A stretch of DNA of 23,223 nt, from assembly GCA_937889485.1 (NCBI GenBank), contig CALAPG010000265.1, positions 1-23,223 of the forward strand, given 5' to 3'. Positions 6,502 through 15,071 of this stretch are shown piece after piece. The notes below the pieces were generated by a model, which ran no database searches, was not told the origin of the DNA, and worked only from the letters and a program-made list of their open reading frames with translations. This stretch comes from an uncultured Moraxella sp. GTDB lineage: Bacteria; Pseudomonadota; Gammaproteobacteria; Pseudomonadales; Moraxellaceae. Position 1 is the first letter of the stretch; each line of letters begins with the position of its first letter. The position numbers were made by a program, and so were the translations under genes.

Positions 6502-8082
6502 ATGACCCTACAATCAGAAATCGCCAAACGCCGCACTTTTGCCATTATTTCTCACCCTGACGCGGGTAAGACCACCATGACCGAAAAACTCTTATTATGG
6601 GGTCAAGCCATTCAGCGAGCAGGGGAAGTTAAATCGCGCAAAACAGATAAACACGCCACTTCAGACTGGATGAGCATGGAGCAAGAGCGGGGAATCTCGA
6701 TTACCACCTCCGTTATGCAGTTTCCCTATGCCAACCACATGGTCAACCTGCTTGACACCCCAGGTCATGCTGACTTCTCTGAGGACACCTACCGCACGCT
6801 GACCGCAGTAGACTCTGCACTCATGGTCATTGATGGCGCCAAAGGGGTAGAAGAGCGCACCATCAAATTAATGGAAGTGTGTCGCATGCGAGACACGCCC
6901 ATCATCTCGTTTGTTAACAAACTTGACCGCGAAATTCGTGACCCATTATCGCTACTGGATGAGATTGAAAACGTACTCAAAATTCGCTGTGTTCCTATGA
7001 CGTGGCCCATCGGTACAGGCCAGCATTTTGTGGGTGTTTATAACATTGCCGAAAATAAAACCTATTTTTATAAAAAAGGTCATGGCACGGAGATTATCGA
7101 CATTGAAAGCCGTGATGGCTATGACTACCCCGATGTGCGAGAAAAGATTGGTGATATTGCATTTCGTGAATTTGAGGAAAGCTTGGAGCTTGCGCAAATG
7201 GCGCATGAAGACTGGAACACCGAAGAATTTTTGACAGGAAAACAAACGCCTGTGCTATTTGGTACCGCGCTTGGTAATTTTGGCATCAATATGGTACTAG
7301 ATACGTTGGTCAAATACTCACCTGCACCCAAAGACCACGCCACGACCGAACGGTTGGTGAAGGCGGATGAAGAAAAATTCTCAGGGTTTGTATTTAAAAT
7401 CCAAGCCAATATGGATCCTAAGCATCGCGACCGCATCGCCTTTATGCGCGTATGCTCTGGCAAATACGAAAAAGGCATGAAAATGAATCATGTGCGCATT
7501 GGTAAAGACGTGCGTATATCAGATGCGTTGACGTTTTTGGCAGGCGACCGTGAGGCGCTTGAAGAAGCCTATTCTGGTGATATCATTGGGCTACACAACC
7601 ACGGCACTATCCAAATTGGCGATAGCTTTACCGAAGGTGAAAAACTGAACTTTACGGGTATTCCGCACTTTGCCCCCGAACTGTTTCGCCGCGTAGTACT
7701 CAAAGATCCCCTCAAATCCAAGCAGCTACAAAAAGGTCTGCAGCAGCTCTCAGAAGAAGGCGCGACGCAAGTATTTATGCCACAAATCAACAATGATTTG
7801 ATTTTGGGGGCGGTGGGGGTGCTACAGTTTGAAGTGGTGGCTCACCGCTTATTAGAAGAATATAAAGTTCAGTGTAAGTTTGAGCCTGTCAGTATTGCCA
7901 CAGTGCGCTGGGTACACTGCAATGACAAGATCGCGTTTGAAAAATTTAAGAAAAAAGCCCATGACCAATTATCCGTTGATGGCGGCGGTTATTTAACCTA
8001 TCTTGCGCCCAGTCGTATCAACTTAAGGCTGATGGAGGAGCGTTATCCAGAAATCACTTTTAGTGCCACTCGAGAGCACTAA
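6502..8082 (+). CDS. prfC: Peptide chain release factor 3
   Basis: RF3 is the class II release factor, a translational GTPase that removes RF1/RF2 from the ribosome after termination. Its 526 residues are the normal length. The G domain is intact: P-loop HPDAGKTT (18-25), DTPGH (85-89) followed by [11 protein letters not shown], and NKLD (139-142). RF3-specific sequence includes [16 protein letters not shown], and domains II and III follow ([45 protein letters not shown]). The ATG start lacks a strong ribosome binding site, but the family N-terminus ([20 protein letters not shown]) begins here. A candidate -10 (TACAAT) lies at 6456-6461. It appears monocistronic, followed by a long hairpin at 8117-8157. 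Confidence 0.97.
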   Translation: MTLQSEIAKRRTFAIISHPDAGKTTMTEKLLLWGQAIQRAGEVKSRKTDKHATSDWMSMEQERGISITTSVMQFPYANHMVNLLDTPGHADFSEDTYRTLTAVDSALMVIDGAKGVEERTIKLMEVCRMRDTPIISFVNKLDREIRDPLSLLDEIENVLKIRCVPMTWPIGTGQHFVGVYNIAENKTYFYKKGHGTEIIDIESRDGYDYPDVREKIGDIAFREFEESLELAQMAHEDWNTEEFLTGKQTPVLFGTALGNFGINMVLDTLVKYSPAPKDHATTERLVKADEEKFSGFVFKIQANMDPKHRDRIAFMRVCSGKYEKGMKMNHVRIGKDVRISDALTFLAGDREALEEAYSGDIIGLHNHGTIQIGDSFTEGEKLNFTGIPHFAPELFRRVVLKDPLKSKQLQKGLQQLSEEGATQVFMPQINNDLILGAVGVLQFEVVAHRLLEEYKVQCKFEPVSIATVRWVHCNDKIAFEKFKKKAHDQLSVDGGGYLTYLAPSRINLRLMEERYPEITFSATREH

Positions 8083-8116
8083 CCCTCGTACAACAAAAAA
8101 ATCGACAACAAAGACC

Positions 8117-8157
8117 TTGCCAAGTTAAGTTACCAAACAATAACTTAACTATGGCAA
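8117..8157. repeat. Long hairpin downstream of prfC
   Basis: AGTTAAGTTA (8123-8132) pairs perfectly with TAACTTAACT (8141-8150). After a one-base bulge (8151) the stem extends through TTGCCA (8117-8122) and TGGCAA (8152-8157), for about 16 pairs and an 8-base loop. No U-tract follows on either strand. It may protect the prfC 3' end or mark a binding site. Confidence 0.55.
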
Positions 8158-8219
8158 ATCATCAATATTTGTAACCGAACTACCTTAGCCAACACTGACA
8201 CAATGGGCTACACTAAAAC

Positions 8220-8249
8220 CATTAGTTAATCGTTCATTAGTTAATCGTT
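8220..8249. repeat. Two tandem copies of a 15-base unit
   Basis: CATTAGTTAATCGTT occurs twice head to tail (8220-8234 and 8235-8249), about 90 bases upstream of the small protein gene. It may be a slippage duplication or a duplicated half-site. Confidence 0.6.
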
Positions 8250-8338
8250 ATAGATGCTTTTGCCACTTATTAGCAGTCGTATTAGCAATCATGCGATTCT
8301 CCCACTTTTTATGTAACCCACCAGTTAGCGAGGACACA

Positions 8339-8584
8339 ATGCAATTTCCAAATGGTGTAACCAAATCAAACTTAATTAAACTTGGCGTATTGGGTGCGGC
8401 TGTCTATATGATGAAAAACCGCAACAAACCCACGGCAACCTTACAAGACAAAAGTAGCGTGACACCAGATAGCAGCGCAGATAACGACAATAATGCGGTA
8501 GAAAACGCTGCCAAGCAAACCACAAAAACTACCGCATTCACGATGGGTAAAGACTTGGCTGCCAAGTTGCTAGGTAAAAAATAA
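8339..8584 (+). CDS. Small hypothetical protein with one hydrophobic N-terminal segment
   Basis: This is an 81-residue protein that I do not recognise. Residues 11-25 (NLIKLGVLGAAVYMM) form one hydrophobic segment. A basic stretch (KNRNK) follows, then a polar, Asn/Asp/Thr-rich linker (about 32-66) and a basic C-terminus (KDLAAKLLGKK). This suggests a protein anchored in the inner membrane by its N-terminus or loosely membrane-associated. I start it at 8339, because GAGGA lies 4-9 bases upstream of this ATG; an earlier in-frame ATG at 8291 has no such site and would add 16 atypical residues. It has its own spacing on both sides and a terminator-like hairpin about 110 bases downstream. Composition resembles the neighbours. 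No function is assigned. Confidence 0.7.
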   Translation: MQFPNGVTKSNLIKLGVLGAAVYMMKNRNKPTATLQDKSSVTPDSSADNDNNAVENAAKQTTKTTAFTMGKDLAAKLLGKK

Positions 8585-8891
8585 GCGGTCAAGTGGCAGC
8601 AGCCAAAAGCCTTTAAAGCGCTTTGATTGATTAGCTAAGTGTGGTTCGACGTGTAGTTTAAGCCAGTCACTATTTGCAGTATCAACGCAATGCCCATTAG
8701 TCATTTTGTCTAATGGGTTTCTTGCCTATTGTCTTCTTGCTGTCTTTTTGGGTTTTTGCCTCGCTAAGGCAGCGCAATTTTTCCTAAATTTTTTCTACCA
8801 AATTTCTCCTATAAGCTAAGTCAGACGGTCAAACCAGACCACACCACGCACCTTACCTCATTCTACAACTTTATACCCAAAAAGGCATTTT
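8585..8891. other. Intergenic stretch without a gene
   Basis: Apart from the terminator-like hairpin at 8692-8722 and AT-rich sequence upstream of the next gene, I see no feature in this 307-base spacer. Confidence 0.5.
8692..8722 (+). terminator. Probable terminator after the small hypothetical gene
   Basis: CCCATTAG (8693-8700) pairs perfectly with CTAATGGG (8710-8717) around a 9-base loop. A short T-rich tail (TTTCTT) follows. It is moderate in strength because the U-tract is interrupted. Confidence 0.6.
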
Positions 8892-9734
8892 ATGAAGCTA
8901 CCTGTAATCACCCACCCACTTACCAAATTTGGCATGGCAAGCTTGCTGATGGCAGCCTCACTAGCTGGTAATGCCCAAGATTTTTATGTGAAAACTTATA
9001 CCCCTGAAGTCACTGCCACCGTGCTAAATCAATGCGGCGCACAATGCCCAAACCTTGAGTATCAATTTATTAATACGGGCACCCCGTGGCTTGATCATAT
9101 CATTAATAAAGATATCACACTTGCGCTTCACAGTACCAATGACGAAGCCACCAAAACTGTCAAAGACCCTTGGCAAACCTTTAAAAATAGCGCCGCACCC
9201 TCTAATAGCCAATATACTGAGCGCCTCACTGCCGCGACCCGTCAGCTAATCCAAGAGAATAAAGCGCTCAATAAAGCCCGCGGTAACCGTGGCAAAGAAA
9301 TCGCCCCGTTCATTGAGGTAACGGCAACTCCCACCTACCTTGGGCATAAGGGCAATCTTGAGCTGTTTGCGACCACGTTTTATCAATATATGGGCGGCGC
9401 GCATGGGCTGGGTACGACCAACTTTTATGTGTTTGATATGGCTAATAAAAAGCAGTTAATGCTAGAAGATGTGTTGCTACCTAACCAAAAAGACCGCTTG
9501 TCGCAGCTAGTCAAAGCGCAATTTAGTGAGCAGTTAAAGGCAGAAAAAATTGATCCCAAAACCCATTTTCAAAGCTGGCCTTTTTTCTTGACTGCCAATT
9601 ATAGCTTTGGGCGCGAGGGTATGACATTTTTGTACCAACCTTATGATTTGGCTTTTTATGCGTTTGGCGCCCCAAAAGTGACCATCGGCTACGCGCAGTT
9701 ATCAGGTATTGTAAAGCCTGAGTACCTCCAATGA
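8892..9734 (+). CDS. Exported DUF3298/RsiV-like domain protein
   Basis: This 280-residue protein is predicted to be exported. Residues 1-28 form a signal peptide (hydrophobic GMASLLMAASLAG, then NAQ), with cleavage probably after Ala28. The mature part resembles the DUF4163/DUF3298 pair: FIEVTATPTYLGHKGNLELFATTFYQYMGGAHGLGTTNFYVFDMANKKQLMLEDVL, with GGAHG at 168-172. The terminal part reads MTFLYQPYDLAFYAFGAPKVTIGYAQLSGIVKPEY. In the family this fold occurs in RsiV-type and other envelope proteins, and its role here is unknown. Cys48 and Cys52 (CGAQC) could form a disulfide or bind metal. The start has AAAAGG upstream. The stop codon overlaps the next start (ATGA), so the TatD-like gene is probably translationally coupled to it. 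Confidence 0.85.
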   Translation: MKLPVITHPLTKFGMASLLMAASLAGNAQDFYVKTYTPEVTATVLNQCGAQCPNLEYQFINTGTPWLDHIINKDITLALHSTNDEATKTVKDPWQTFKNSAAPSNSQYTERLTAATRQLIQENKALNKARGNRGKEIAPFIEVTATPTYLGHKGNLELFATTFYQYMGGAHGLGTTNFYVFDMANKKQLMLEDVLLPNQKDRLSQLVKAQFSEQLKAEKIDPKTHFQSWPFFLTANYSFGREGMTFLYQPYDLAFYAFGAPKVTIGYAQLSGIVKPEYLQ

Positions 9735-10660
9735 GCGGTTTATGTACCGCCCGTTATCCCATAGAACATCACTTTGCGGCGGGTATGCTGCCTGATAATA
9801 TCTTTGCGCTGATAGACACGCACACCCATTTTGATGTAGCGGAATTTGATGCCGACCGCGCTGCCCAAGCGGCGCTAGCGTATCGGCAAGGCGTGAGGCA
9901 CTTATTGATAATTGGTGTGATGGCGGCGGGGTTTTCGCGTATGCTTACCTGTCAGCACCAGCTAACCGCGCTTATTTTGCAAGGGGCGCCCAGTCCAAAA
10001 GCTCATGTGGCATTTGGGCTGCATCCTTTTTATATTACTGAGCATACCCAGCAAGATTTACAGATTTTAGAAAATTTTATCCAAAATCATGCCCCTGTTG
10101 CGGTGGGTGAAATAGGGCTGGATACTTACACCGATACTATGAAACTGGCGGAAAACTATGCTCGCCAACAAGATTTTTTTGTGGCACAGCTTGACTTAGC
10201 CAGTCGCTATCGTTTACCTGTTTTGTTGCATATCCGCCGCGCTCATGGGGATACCTTAAAAATTTTGAAGGCGCAAAAATTCCAGCAAGGGGGTATTGCC
10301 CACAGTTTTAGTGGGGGTATTCAAGAGGCTAAGTCGCTGGTTGCGATGGGTTTTAAAATTGGGGTGACAGGTCAAGTCACTAATCCTAATGCCAAAAAAT
10401 TGCGTCAAACCCTAACGGACTTGGTCAAAACCGTGGGGTTGGAAAGTTTGGTGATAGAGACTGATTGCCCTGATTTTACCCCCGTACCTTGCCATGTCAG
10501 CCATGGTAGGCGCAATGTTCCTGCCAACTTGGGGTACGTGCTAGATGAGCTATGCCTGCTTCTTCAAGTAGAAAAGGCTGAATTAGCGGCACAATTATGG
10601 CAAAATAGCTGTGCAGGATTGCAAGTGGATTGGCAAAACCCGCAATACTCAATACATTGA
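9731..10660 (+). CDS. TatD family metal-dependent hydrolase (putative DNase)
   Basis: This is a TIM-barrel amidohydrolase of the TatD family; members act as 3'-5' exonucleases or metal-dependent DNases in the cytoplasm. It has 309 residues, against about 260 in typical TatD/YcfH. The extra length is an N-terminal extension of about 25 residues and small insertions. Metal ligands are in place: His31 and His33 (DTHTHFD), Glu127 (GEIGLD), His167 (LLHIRRAH), His191 (IAHSFSG) and Asp245 (IETDCPDF). RRNVPANL near the end is also typical. The start overlaps the previous stop codon (ATGA), and the gene lies 85 bases before tcdA in the same direction. A shorter product starting at Met19 is possible. 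Which TatD subgroup it belongs to cannot be decided by eye. Confidence 0.9.
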   Translation: MSGLCTARYPIEHHFAAGMLPDNIFALIDTHTHFDVAEFDADRAAQAALAYRQGVRHLLIIGVMAAGFSRMLTCQHQLTALILQGAPSPKAHVAFGLHPFYITEHTQQDLQILENFIQNHAPVAVGEIGLDTYTDTMKLAENYARQQDFFVAQLDLASRYRLPVLLHIRRAHGDTLKILKAQKFQQGGIAHSFSGGIQEAKSLVAMGFKIGVTGQVTNPNAKKLRQTLTDLVKTVGLESLVIETDCPDFTPVPCHVSHGRRNVPANLGYVLDELCLLLQVEKAELAAQLWQNSCAGLQVDWQNPQYSIH

Positions 10661-10745
10661 TATCAATAAGCTTATTTGGTTTTTGATGCAATAGTGTTTG
10701 CCAATCTGCCCGCCTTTCAACGTTACCAAGAGTGTGATTGACCTT

Positions 10746-11528
10746 ATGAATACCCCCGACCACCAATATGACCGCCGTTTTGCAGGTACCCAAAAACTCT
10801 ATGGTACCAAGCAGTTTAGTTTGTTTGAAAATACCCATGCTTATGTCATTGGGGTGGGTGGCGTAGGCACGTGGGCGGCTGAGGGCTTGGCGCGTAGTGG
10901 GGTGGGCGAGATTAGTTTAATTGATATGGACGTACTGGTGGCGTCTAATGTCAACCGTCAGCTTCCTGCGTTGGATGACAACTTTGGTAAAAGTAAAATT
11001 GACGCCATGGCGGAGCGTATCCGACAAATTAATCCGTTGGTCAGATTACATTTGATTGATGATTTTTTAACCACGGATAATGTCACAGCGCTGTTACCTC
11101 ATAGATCAACTTATCATCAGCTCAAGCAAGCGGGCAAACGTGTGGTAATTTTGGACTGTGTGGATGATATGGCTGCCAAACTTGCTATTGCGCTGCACTG
11201 CCGTTTTAACAAGCTACCGCTGATTATGTCTGGTGGGGCAGGTGGCAAAACCGATCCACTGGCTATCACGGTGAGCGACTTAAAAGATACCTACCAAGAC
11301 CCGCTGCTTGCCAAGGTGCGCCAAAAACTGCGTCAGCAGCACCATATCAACCGTGATTTAGCCGAAAAATTTGGTATCAAGTGTGTGTATTCCACCCAGC
11401 CACCGATTGTGAGCCGCGGTACGGCGCAAACGTGTCAAACAGGTGGTCTTCATTGCGGTGGTTATGGGTCGGCAGTTACAGTAACCTCGGTGGTTGCCAT
11501 GGTGATGGTGGCACAAGCGCTTCAATAA
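10746..11528 (+). CDS. tcdA: tRNA threonylcarbamoyladenosine dehydratase (TcdA/CsdL)
   Basis: This is an E1-like ATP-dependent enzyme that cyclises t6A37 of ANN-decoding tRNAs to ct6A; it was earlier known as YgdL/CsdL and as a partner of the CsdA/CsdE sulfur system. Its 260 residues are close to the 268 of E. coli. It starts with the usual RRFAGTQKLYG, then the nucleotide-binding loop VIGVGGVGTWAAEGLARSGVGEISLIDMD with NVNRQ, then DDMAAKLAIALHC. The C-terminal part (ITVSDLKDTYQDPLLAKVRQKLR; CVYSTQPP; CQTGGLHCGGYGSAVTVTS) matches TcdA rather than MoeB or ThiF. I chose the ATG at 10746; the frame extends to a TTG at 10698, but that adds residues unlike the family. It is in the same direction as the TatD-like gene and the hybrid kinase. 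Confidence 0.92.
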   Translation: MNTPDHQYDRRFAGTQKLYGTKQFSLFENTHAYVIGVGGVGTWAAEGLARSGVGEISLIDMDVLVASNVNRQLPALDDNFGKSKIDAMAERIRQINPLVRLHLIDDFLTTDNVTALLPHRSTYHQLKQAGKRVVILDCVDDMAAKLAIALHCRFNKLPLIMSGGAGGKTDPLAITVSDLKDTYQDPLLAKVRQKLRQQHHINRDLAEKFGIKCVYSTQPPIVSRGTAQTCQTGGLHCGGYGSAVTVTSVVAMVMVAQALQ

Positions 11529-11628
11529 CCGCATCACGTGTTACAAAAATCTTGCCACGGTAGTTTGTGACAGCGTGAGTGATGACCCCTACCTCATATT
11601 TTACCCCCATACCCAACGGAAAATCCCC

Positions 11629-13431
11629 ATGCAATCCCCCGATGTCCCAGAATTTGAAATTCCCATACCAGACAATGAAGAAGAACGCCTAATTGTGCTA
11701 CAACAGCACCAGATTATGAACACGGCACAGGAACCTGCGTTTAATCGTATCATTGATTTGGTCAAACATTATATTGATTACCCGATCATTGCGATTACGT
11801 TTATTGATAAGGATACCCAGTTTTTAAAAGCTTCCTGTGGTCTTGATATGACACTGATGCCGCGAAAAATGTCATTTTGTACCCACACCATTGCCGCCAA
11901 TGCGCCTGTGATTGTAGCCGATACCCACCAAGATGAGCGTTTTAAACGCAACCCCCTCGTGGTGGGCGAAACAAATTGCCGTGCGTATATTGGTATACCT
12001 ATTTTGGTTAATGATAGACGGGGTCAGCAAGTGGCGCTTGGGGCGCTATGCCTGCTTGACCAAGTGGTGAGAGAGGCGCCTAGTACCGAACAGCTGAGCG
12101 TGCTCAAAAATTTTTGCGATATTATTAGTGACACGTTATCGCTGCGTTTGCAGCAGCGCCAAGCAGAACGCGCCGATGAGGTCAAAACGGCTTTTTTGGC
12201 GAATATGAGCCATGAAATTCGCACACCCATGAACGGGATTATGGGCATTTTAGCCCTGATTGAGCAAACACCGCTCAATGCCCAGCAGCAAAATTATATT
12301 CGCCATATCAAAAACTCCAATGAGCATTTACTCAATATTGTTAATGATATCTTGGACTTGTCTAAGGTAGAATCAGGCAAAATGCCGTTTGAGAGCATTC
12401 CTGTGGATTTGCGCCAATTATGCGAGCAAGTGTATAGCGGCTTTTTGGCACGTGCTCAAGACAACCAGCTAAACCTTGTGTTTGATTATCCGCCAGCCAT
12501 TCCCCAATACGTCAAAACCGACCCCGTGCGCGTTCGCCAAATTTTGATCAACTTGGTAAGTAACGCCCTAAAATTTACCCCAAAATTTGGTACCATTACC
12601 CTAAAAGCGGCAGCGTGCTGTGAAGATTGTCAAGTCAAGCTACAGGTGATTGATACTGGCGTGGGTATCAAACCTGAGTCACAAGCGGTTATTTTTGATG
12701 CCTATAACCAAGCGGATAAATTTACCCACCGTATTTATGGGGGAACGGGGCTAGGTCTGTCGGTGTGTAAAGCATTAGCAGAGGGCATGGGCGGTACGGT
12801 TCAAGTTGCCAGTGAGCAGGGTGAAGGCTCAACTTTTAGCCTGTGTTTGCCCCTAGAGCTGAGTGATGAGGCTGCTTATCGGCAGTGGCACCAACACCAC
12901 CAAGCAGACATGACGCCTCATGAGCGCTTGTCCGCGCACATTTTATTGGCAGAGGATAACGAGCTCAATGCCATGGTGGCTGTCAAAAGTTTGCTAAAAT
13001 ACGGCTATCAAGTAACCCGTGCCAAGGACGGTTTGGAGGCGGTGCAGTTGTTTGAAACCGCGCCAAGTCGTTATCAGATTATTTTGATGGATCACCAGAT
13101 GCCGTTGATGGATGGGGTAGAAGCCACTAAAGTATTACGGCAGAAGTTTGCCCGCTTACCGCCGATTATTGCGGTGACTGCCCATGCCATGCATGGCGAT
13201 AAAGAAGTTTATCTCAAAGCGGGTATGCAAGATTATTGTACCAAGCCCTATAAGCCTGAAATGTTAGACCAAATGATCCAGCGCTGGTTGCATGCTGAGC
13301 AAGTGGGGTTATCAACCGCGTTTGCAGATGTACCGAGCATGGCATTATCATGGGCAGGGGTCGGAGGTGAGAGTGATGATGAAGCAAATCATCGGGTGAC
13401 TACGATGACAACCCATAAAGCCAACCAATGA
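11629..13431 (+). CDS. Soluble GAF-domain hybrid sensor histidine kinase with receiver domain
   Basis: This hybrid two-component kinase has about 600 residues. There is no transmembrane segment, so it should sense a cytoplasmic signal. Domains: GAF at about 25-185 (NEEERLIVLQQHQIMNT; SFCTHTIAANAPVIVADTHQD; AYIGIPI; ALGALCLLD); HisKA with His195 (FLANMSHEIRTPMNG); an ATPase domain with N-box NLVSNALKF, DTGVGI and GGTGLGLSV; and a receiver at about 440-558 with acidic AEDNE, phospho-acceptor Asp488 (ILMDHQMPLMDG) and Lys539 (CTKPYKP). About 40 low-complexity residues follow. No Hpt domain is present, so the phosphoryl group must pass to a separate Hpt or be used internally. I start it at the ATG (11629); a GTG at 11575 in the same frame would add 18 residues. 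The antiporter gene follows 22 bases downstream. Confidence 0.93.
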   Translation: MQSPDVPEFEIPIPDNEEERLIVLQQHQIMNTAQEPAFNRIIDLVKHYIDYPIIAITFIDKDTQFLKASCGLDMTLMPRKMSFCTHTIAANAPVIVADTHQDERFKRNPLVVGETNCRAYIGIPILVNDRRGQQVALGALCLLDQVVREAPSTEQLSVLKNFCDIISDTLSLRLQQRQAERADEVKTAFLANMSHEIRTPMNGIMGILALIEQTPLNAQQQNYIRHIKNSNEHLLNIVNDILDLSKVESGKMPFESIPVDLRQLCEQVYSGFLARAQDNQLNLVFDYPPAIPQYVKTDPVRVRQILINLVSNALKFTPKFGTITLKAAACCEDCQVKLQVIDTGVGIKPESQAVIFDAYNQADKFTHRIYGGTGLGLSVCKALAEGMGGTVQVASEQGEGSTFSLCLPLELSDEAAYRQWHQHHQADMTPHERLSAHILLAEDNELNAMVAVKSLLKYGYQVTRAKDGLEAVQLFETAPSRYQIILMDHQMPLMDGVEATKVLRQKFARLPPIIAVTAHAMHGDKEVYLKAGMQDYCTKPYKPEMLDQMIQRWLHAEQVGLSTAFADVPSMALSWAGVGGESDDEANHRVTTMTTHKANQ

Positions 13432-13453
13432 TTAAAAAGTAAGATACAAAATT

Positions 13454-14962
13454 ATGGGAAATTTTATTTTTTTACAGATTTTGGCAGCGGTATGCGCTTT
13501 GTCAATTATCACCACGCTATTTAATAAGCGCATTTTGGATTTTCCGCAAGCGATTGGGGTGCCGATTGTGTCTGCGGTGCTCGTGTTTATCTTGCAGTGG
13601 AGCGCAAGTCTATTAAATGGCAATCAGTTTATTACCATCAATATTCATAATATTGAGGCTGCAGTGCGCCATATTGATTTTTATGATTTTTTGATCAATG
13701 GGGTGATTTGTTTTATTTTAACCTCGTCAGCGCTTACTTTTAAGGTGTCAGATTTAAAGCATTATTGGAAACCTATCGGGATTTTGGCAAGTATTGCGTT
13801 GGCATTGTGTGCGGTGATTTTTGCGGGCATGATGGTGGGGTTTCAGTGGCTGGTAGGGCATAGTATTCCATTTTCTATTTTGCTGCTGTTGGGTGCTGCG
13901 CTAGGTGCCACAGACCCTATCGGTATTAAAGGGGTGTTGAGTTCTGTTAAGGCGCCACGCCATTTGATGATTAAGCTTGAGGGAGAGTCGTTATTTAATG
14001 ATGCGGTGTGTATTGCGCTGTTTATGACTATCTTGGGGGTGATTCAAGGCGATAGTGTGAGTGTACTCAAAACGCTAGAGATTTTGGGGTATGAAATTAT
14101 TGTCGCAGGGATTATTGGCTGGTTTTTTGGGCAAATGACGCTGCGTATTATTGGTGGTAAGCATGAAATGGAGTCGTTGATTTTGACCACGGCTTTTTTG
14201 GCATGCGGCTCTTATTTGGTGGCATTGTATGCCCATGCATCAGCGCCTATTGCTTGTGTGGTGGGCGGTTTGATTGTGGGCAATCGCTGGCAAGATATTT
14301 TGCAGGCAAGAGAGATTACCGAGGTTAATCATTTTTGGCATGCCATTGAGGGGATTATTAATTCGTTTTTATTTACCTTGATTGGGCTTGAGTTGTTTAT
14401 TTTGGATTTAAATTTGAGCTTGATATTGGGCGGTATGGTGGCGTTTTTGAGTTTGCATCTGTCACGGTTTATGGCAAATTTTTTGTCGTTTGCGTTTTTT
14501 CCGTCTTTTAAAAGAACCGCATATAACGGCAGTTTGACAATTTTGTCTTGGGGCGGGGTGCGTGGGGCGATTTCGCTGGCGCTCATCTTATCGGTGGCAA
14601 ATGTGGCTGAGCTGCAGCCGTATGGTAGTTTTTTGGTGGGTTATACGTTTATTGTGGTATTGATGTCTGGGGTGGTGTCTGGACTTGGGCTGCCTGCGGT
14701 GATGAATGCATTTTATCATAATCCAAACGCGCCTACGACGGGGTTGGCGGGTTGGTATCAGCAGCTGGTTAATCGCTTTAACCGAAAAGGCTATCAGTAT
14801 GTGATTAGTGAGGATGAGGCGGGTAATGAGGTGATTAGCCGTTATCAGCCTGCGCCAATTATTATACAAGCGTCGCCAAGCAGCGTGGGTATGGCGGTGC
14901 CGCTACCCAAAGTGGTGGATAAAGATGGGCACGATGAGCTGGCAAACCCCAATGGGTTTTGA
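13454..14962 (+). CDS. CPA1-type cation (Na+ or K+)/proton antiporter
   Basis: This inner-membrane antiporter of the NhaP/NhaK-like CPA1 family has 502 residues and about 12 hydrophobic segments. Family hallmarks are clear: LGAALGATDPIGIKGVLSSVKAP with Asp154, and LEGESLFNDAVCIALFMTILG with Asn182-Asp183, the ion-binding ND pair of electroneutral CPA1 exchangers. Near the end, LSWGGVRGAISLALIL matches the conserved GxRG segment. A hydrophilic C-terminal tail of about 60 residues follows. It probably exports Na+ or K+ in exchange for protons, but the ion cannot be read from sequence. It starts 22 bases after the hybrid kinase stop, so the two are likely co-transcribed. The ribosome binding site is weak. 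A strong bidirectional terminator ends the unit. Confidence 0.93.
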   Translation: MGNFIFLQILAAVCALSIITTLFNKRILDFPQAIGVPIVSAVLVFILQWSASLLNGNQFITINIHNIEAAVRHIDFYDFLINGVICFILTSSALTFKVSDLKHYWKPIGILASIALALCAVIFAGMMVGFQWLVGHSIPFSILLLLGAALGATDPIGIKGVLSSVKAPRHLMIKLEGESLFNDAVCIALFMTILGVIQGDSVSVLKTLEILGYEIIVAGIIGWFFGQMTLRIIGGKHEMESLILTTAFLACGSYLVALYAHASAPIACVVGGLIVGNRWQDILQAREITEVNHFWHAIEGIINSFLFTLIGLELFILDLNLSLILGGMVAFLSLHLSRFMANFLSFAFFPSFKRTAYNGSLTILSWGGVRGAISLALILSVANVAELQPYGSFLVGYTFIVVLMSGVVSGLGLPAVMNAFYHNPNAPTTGLAGWYQQLVNRFNRKGYQYVISEDEAGNEVISRYQPAPIIIQASPSSVGMAVPLPKVVDKDGHDELANPNGF

Positions 14963-15011
14963 AGGCGGTTGACCATTCATACGGACGCTTTTTGTTAAAA
15001 AAGGCCTAACC

Positions 15012-15047
15012 AAAAAAAGGCTTAGTGGGTAGATTAAGCCTTTTTTT
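15012..15047. terminator. Bidirectional terminator between convergent genes
   Basis: A perfect 13-bp stem pairs AAAAAAAGGCTTA (15012-15024) with TAAGCCTTTTTTT (15035-15047) around a 10-base loop. T-runs on both strands suit the convergent antiporter and alcohol dehydrogenase genes. Confidence 0.92.
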
Positions 15048-15071
15048 GTGGGTCAAAACCGCGGCAAATAT

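Noticed and set aside
10698..10745. TTG start extending TcdA by 16 residues
   Set aside because: The added residues are unlike the family N-terminus, and the ATG at 10746 gives the normal length.
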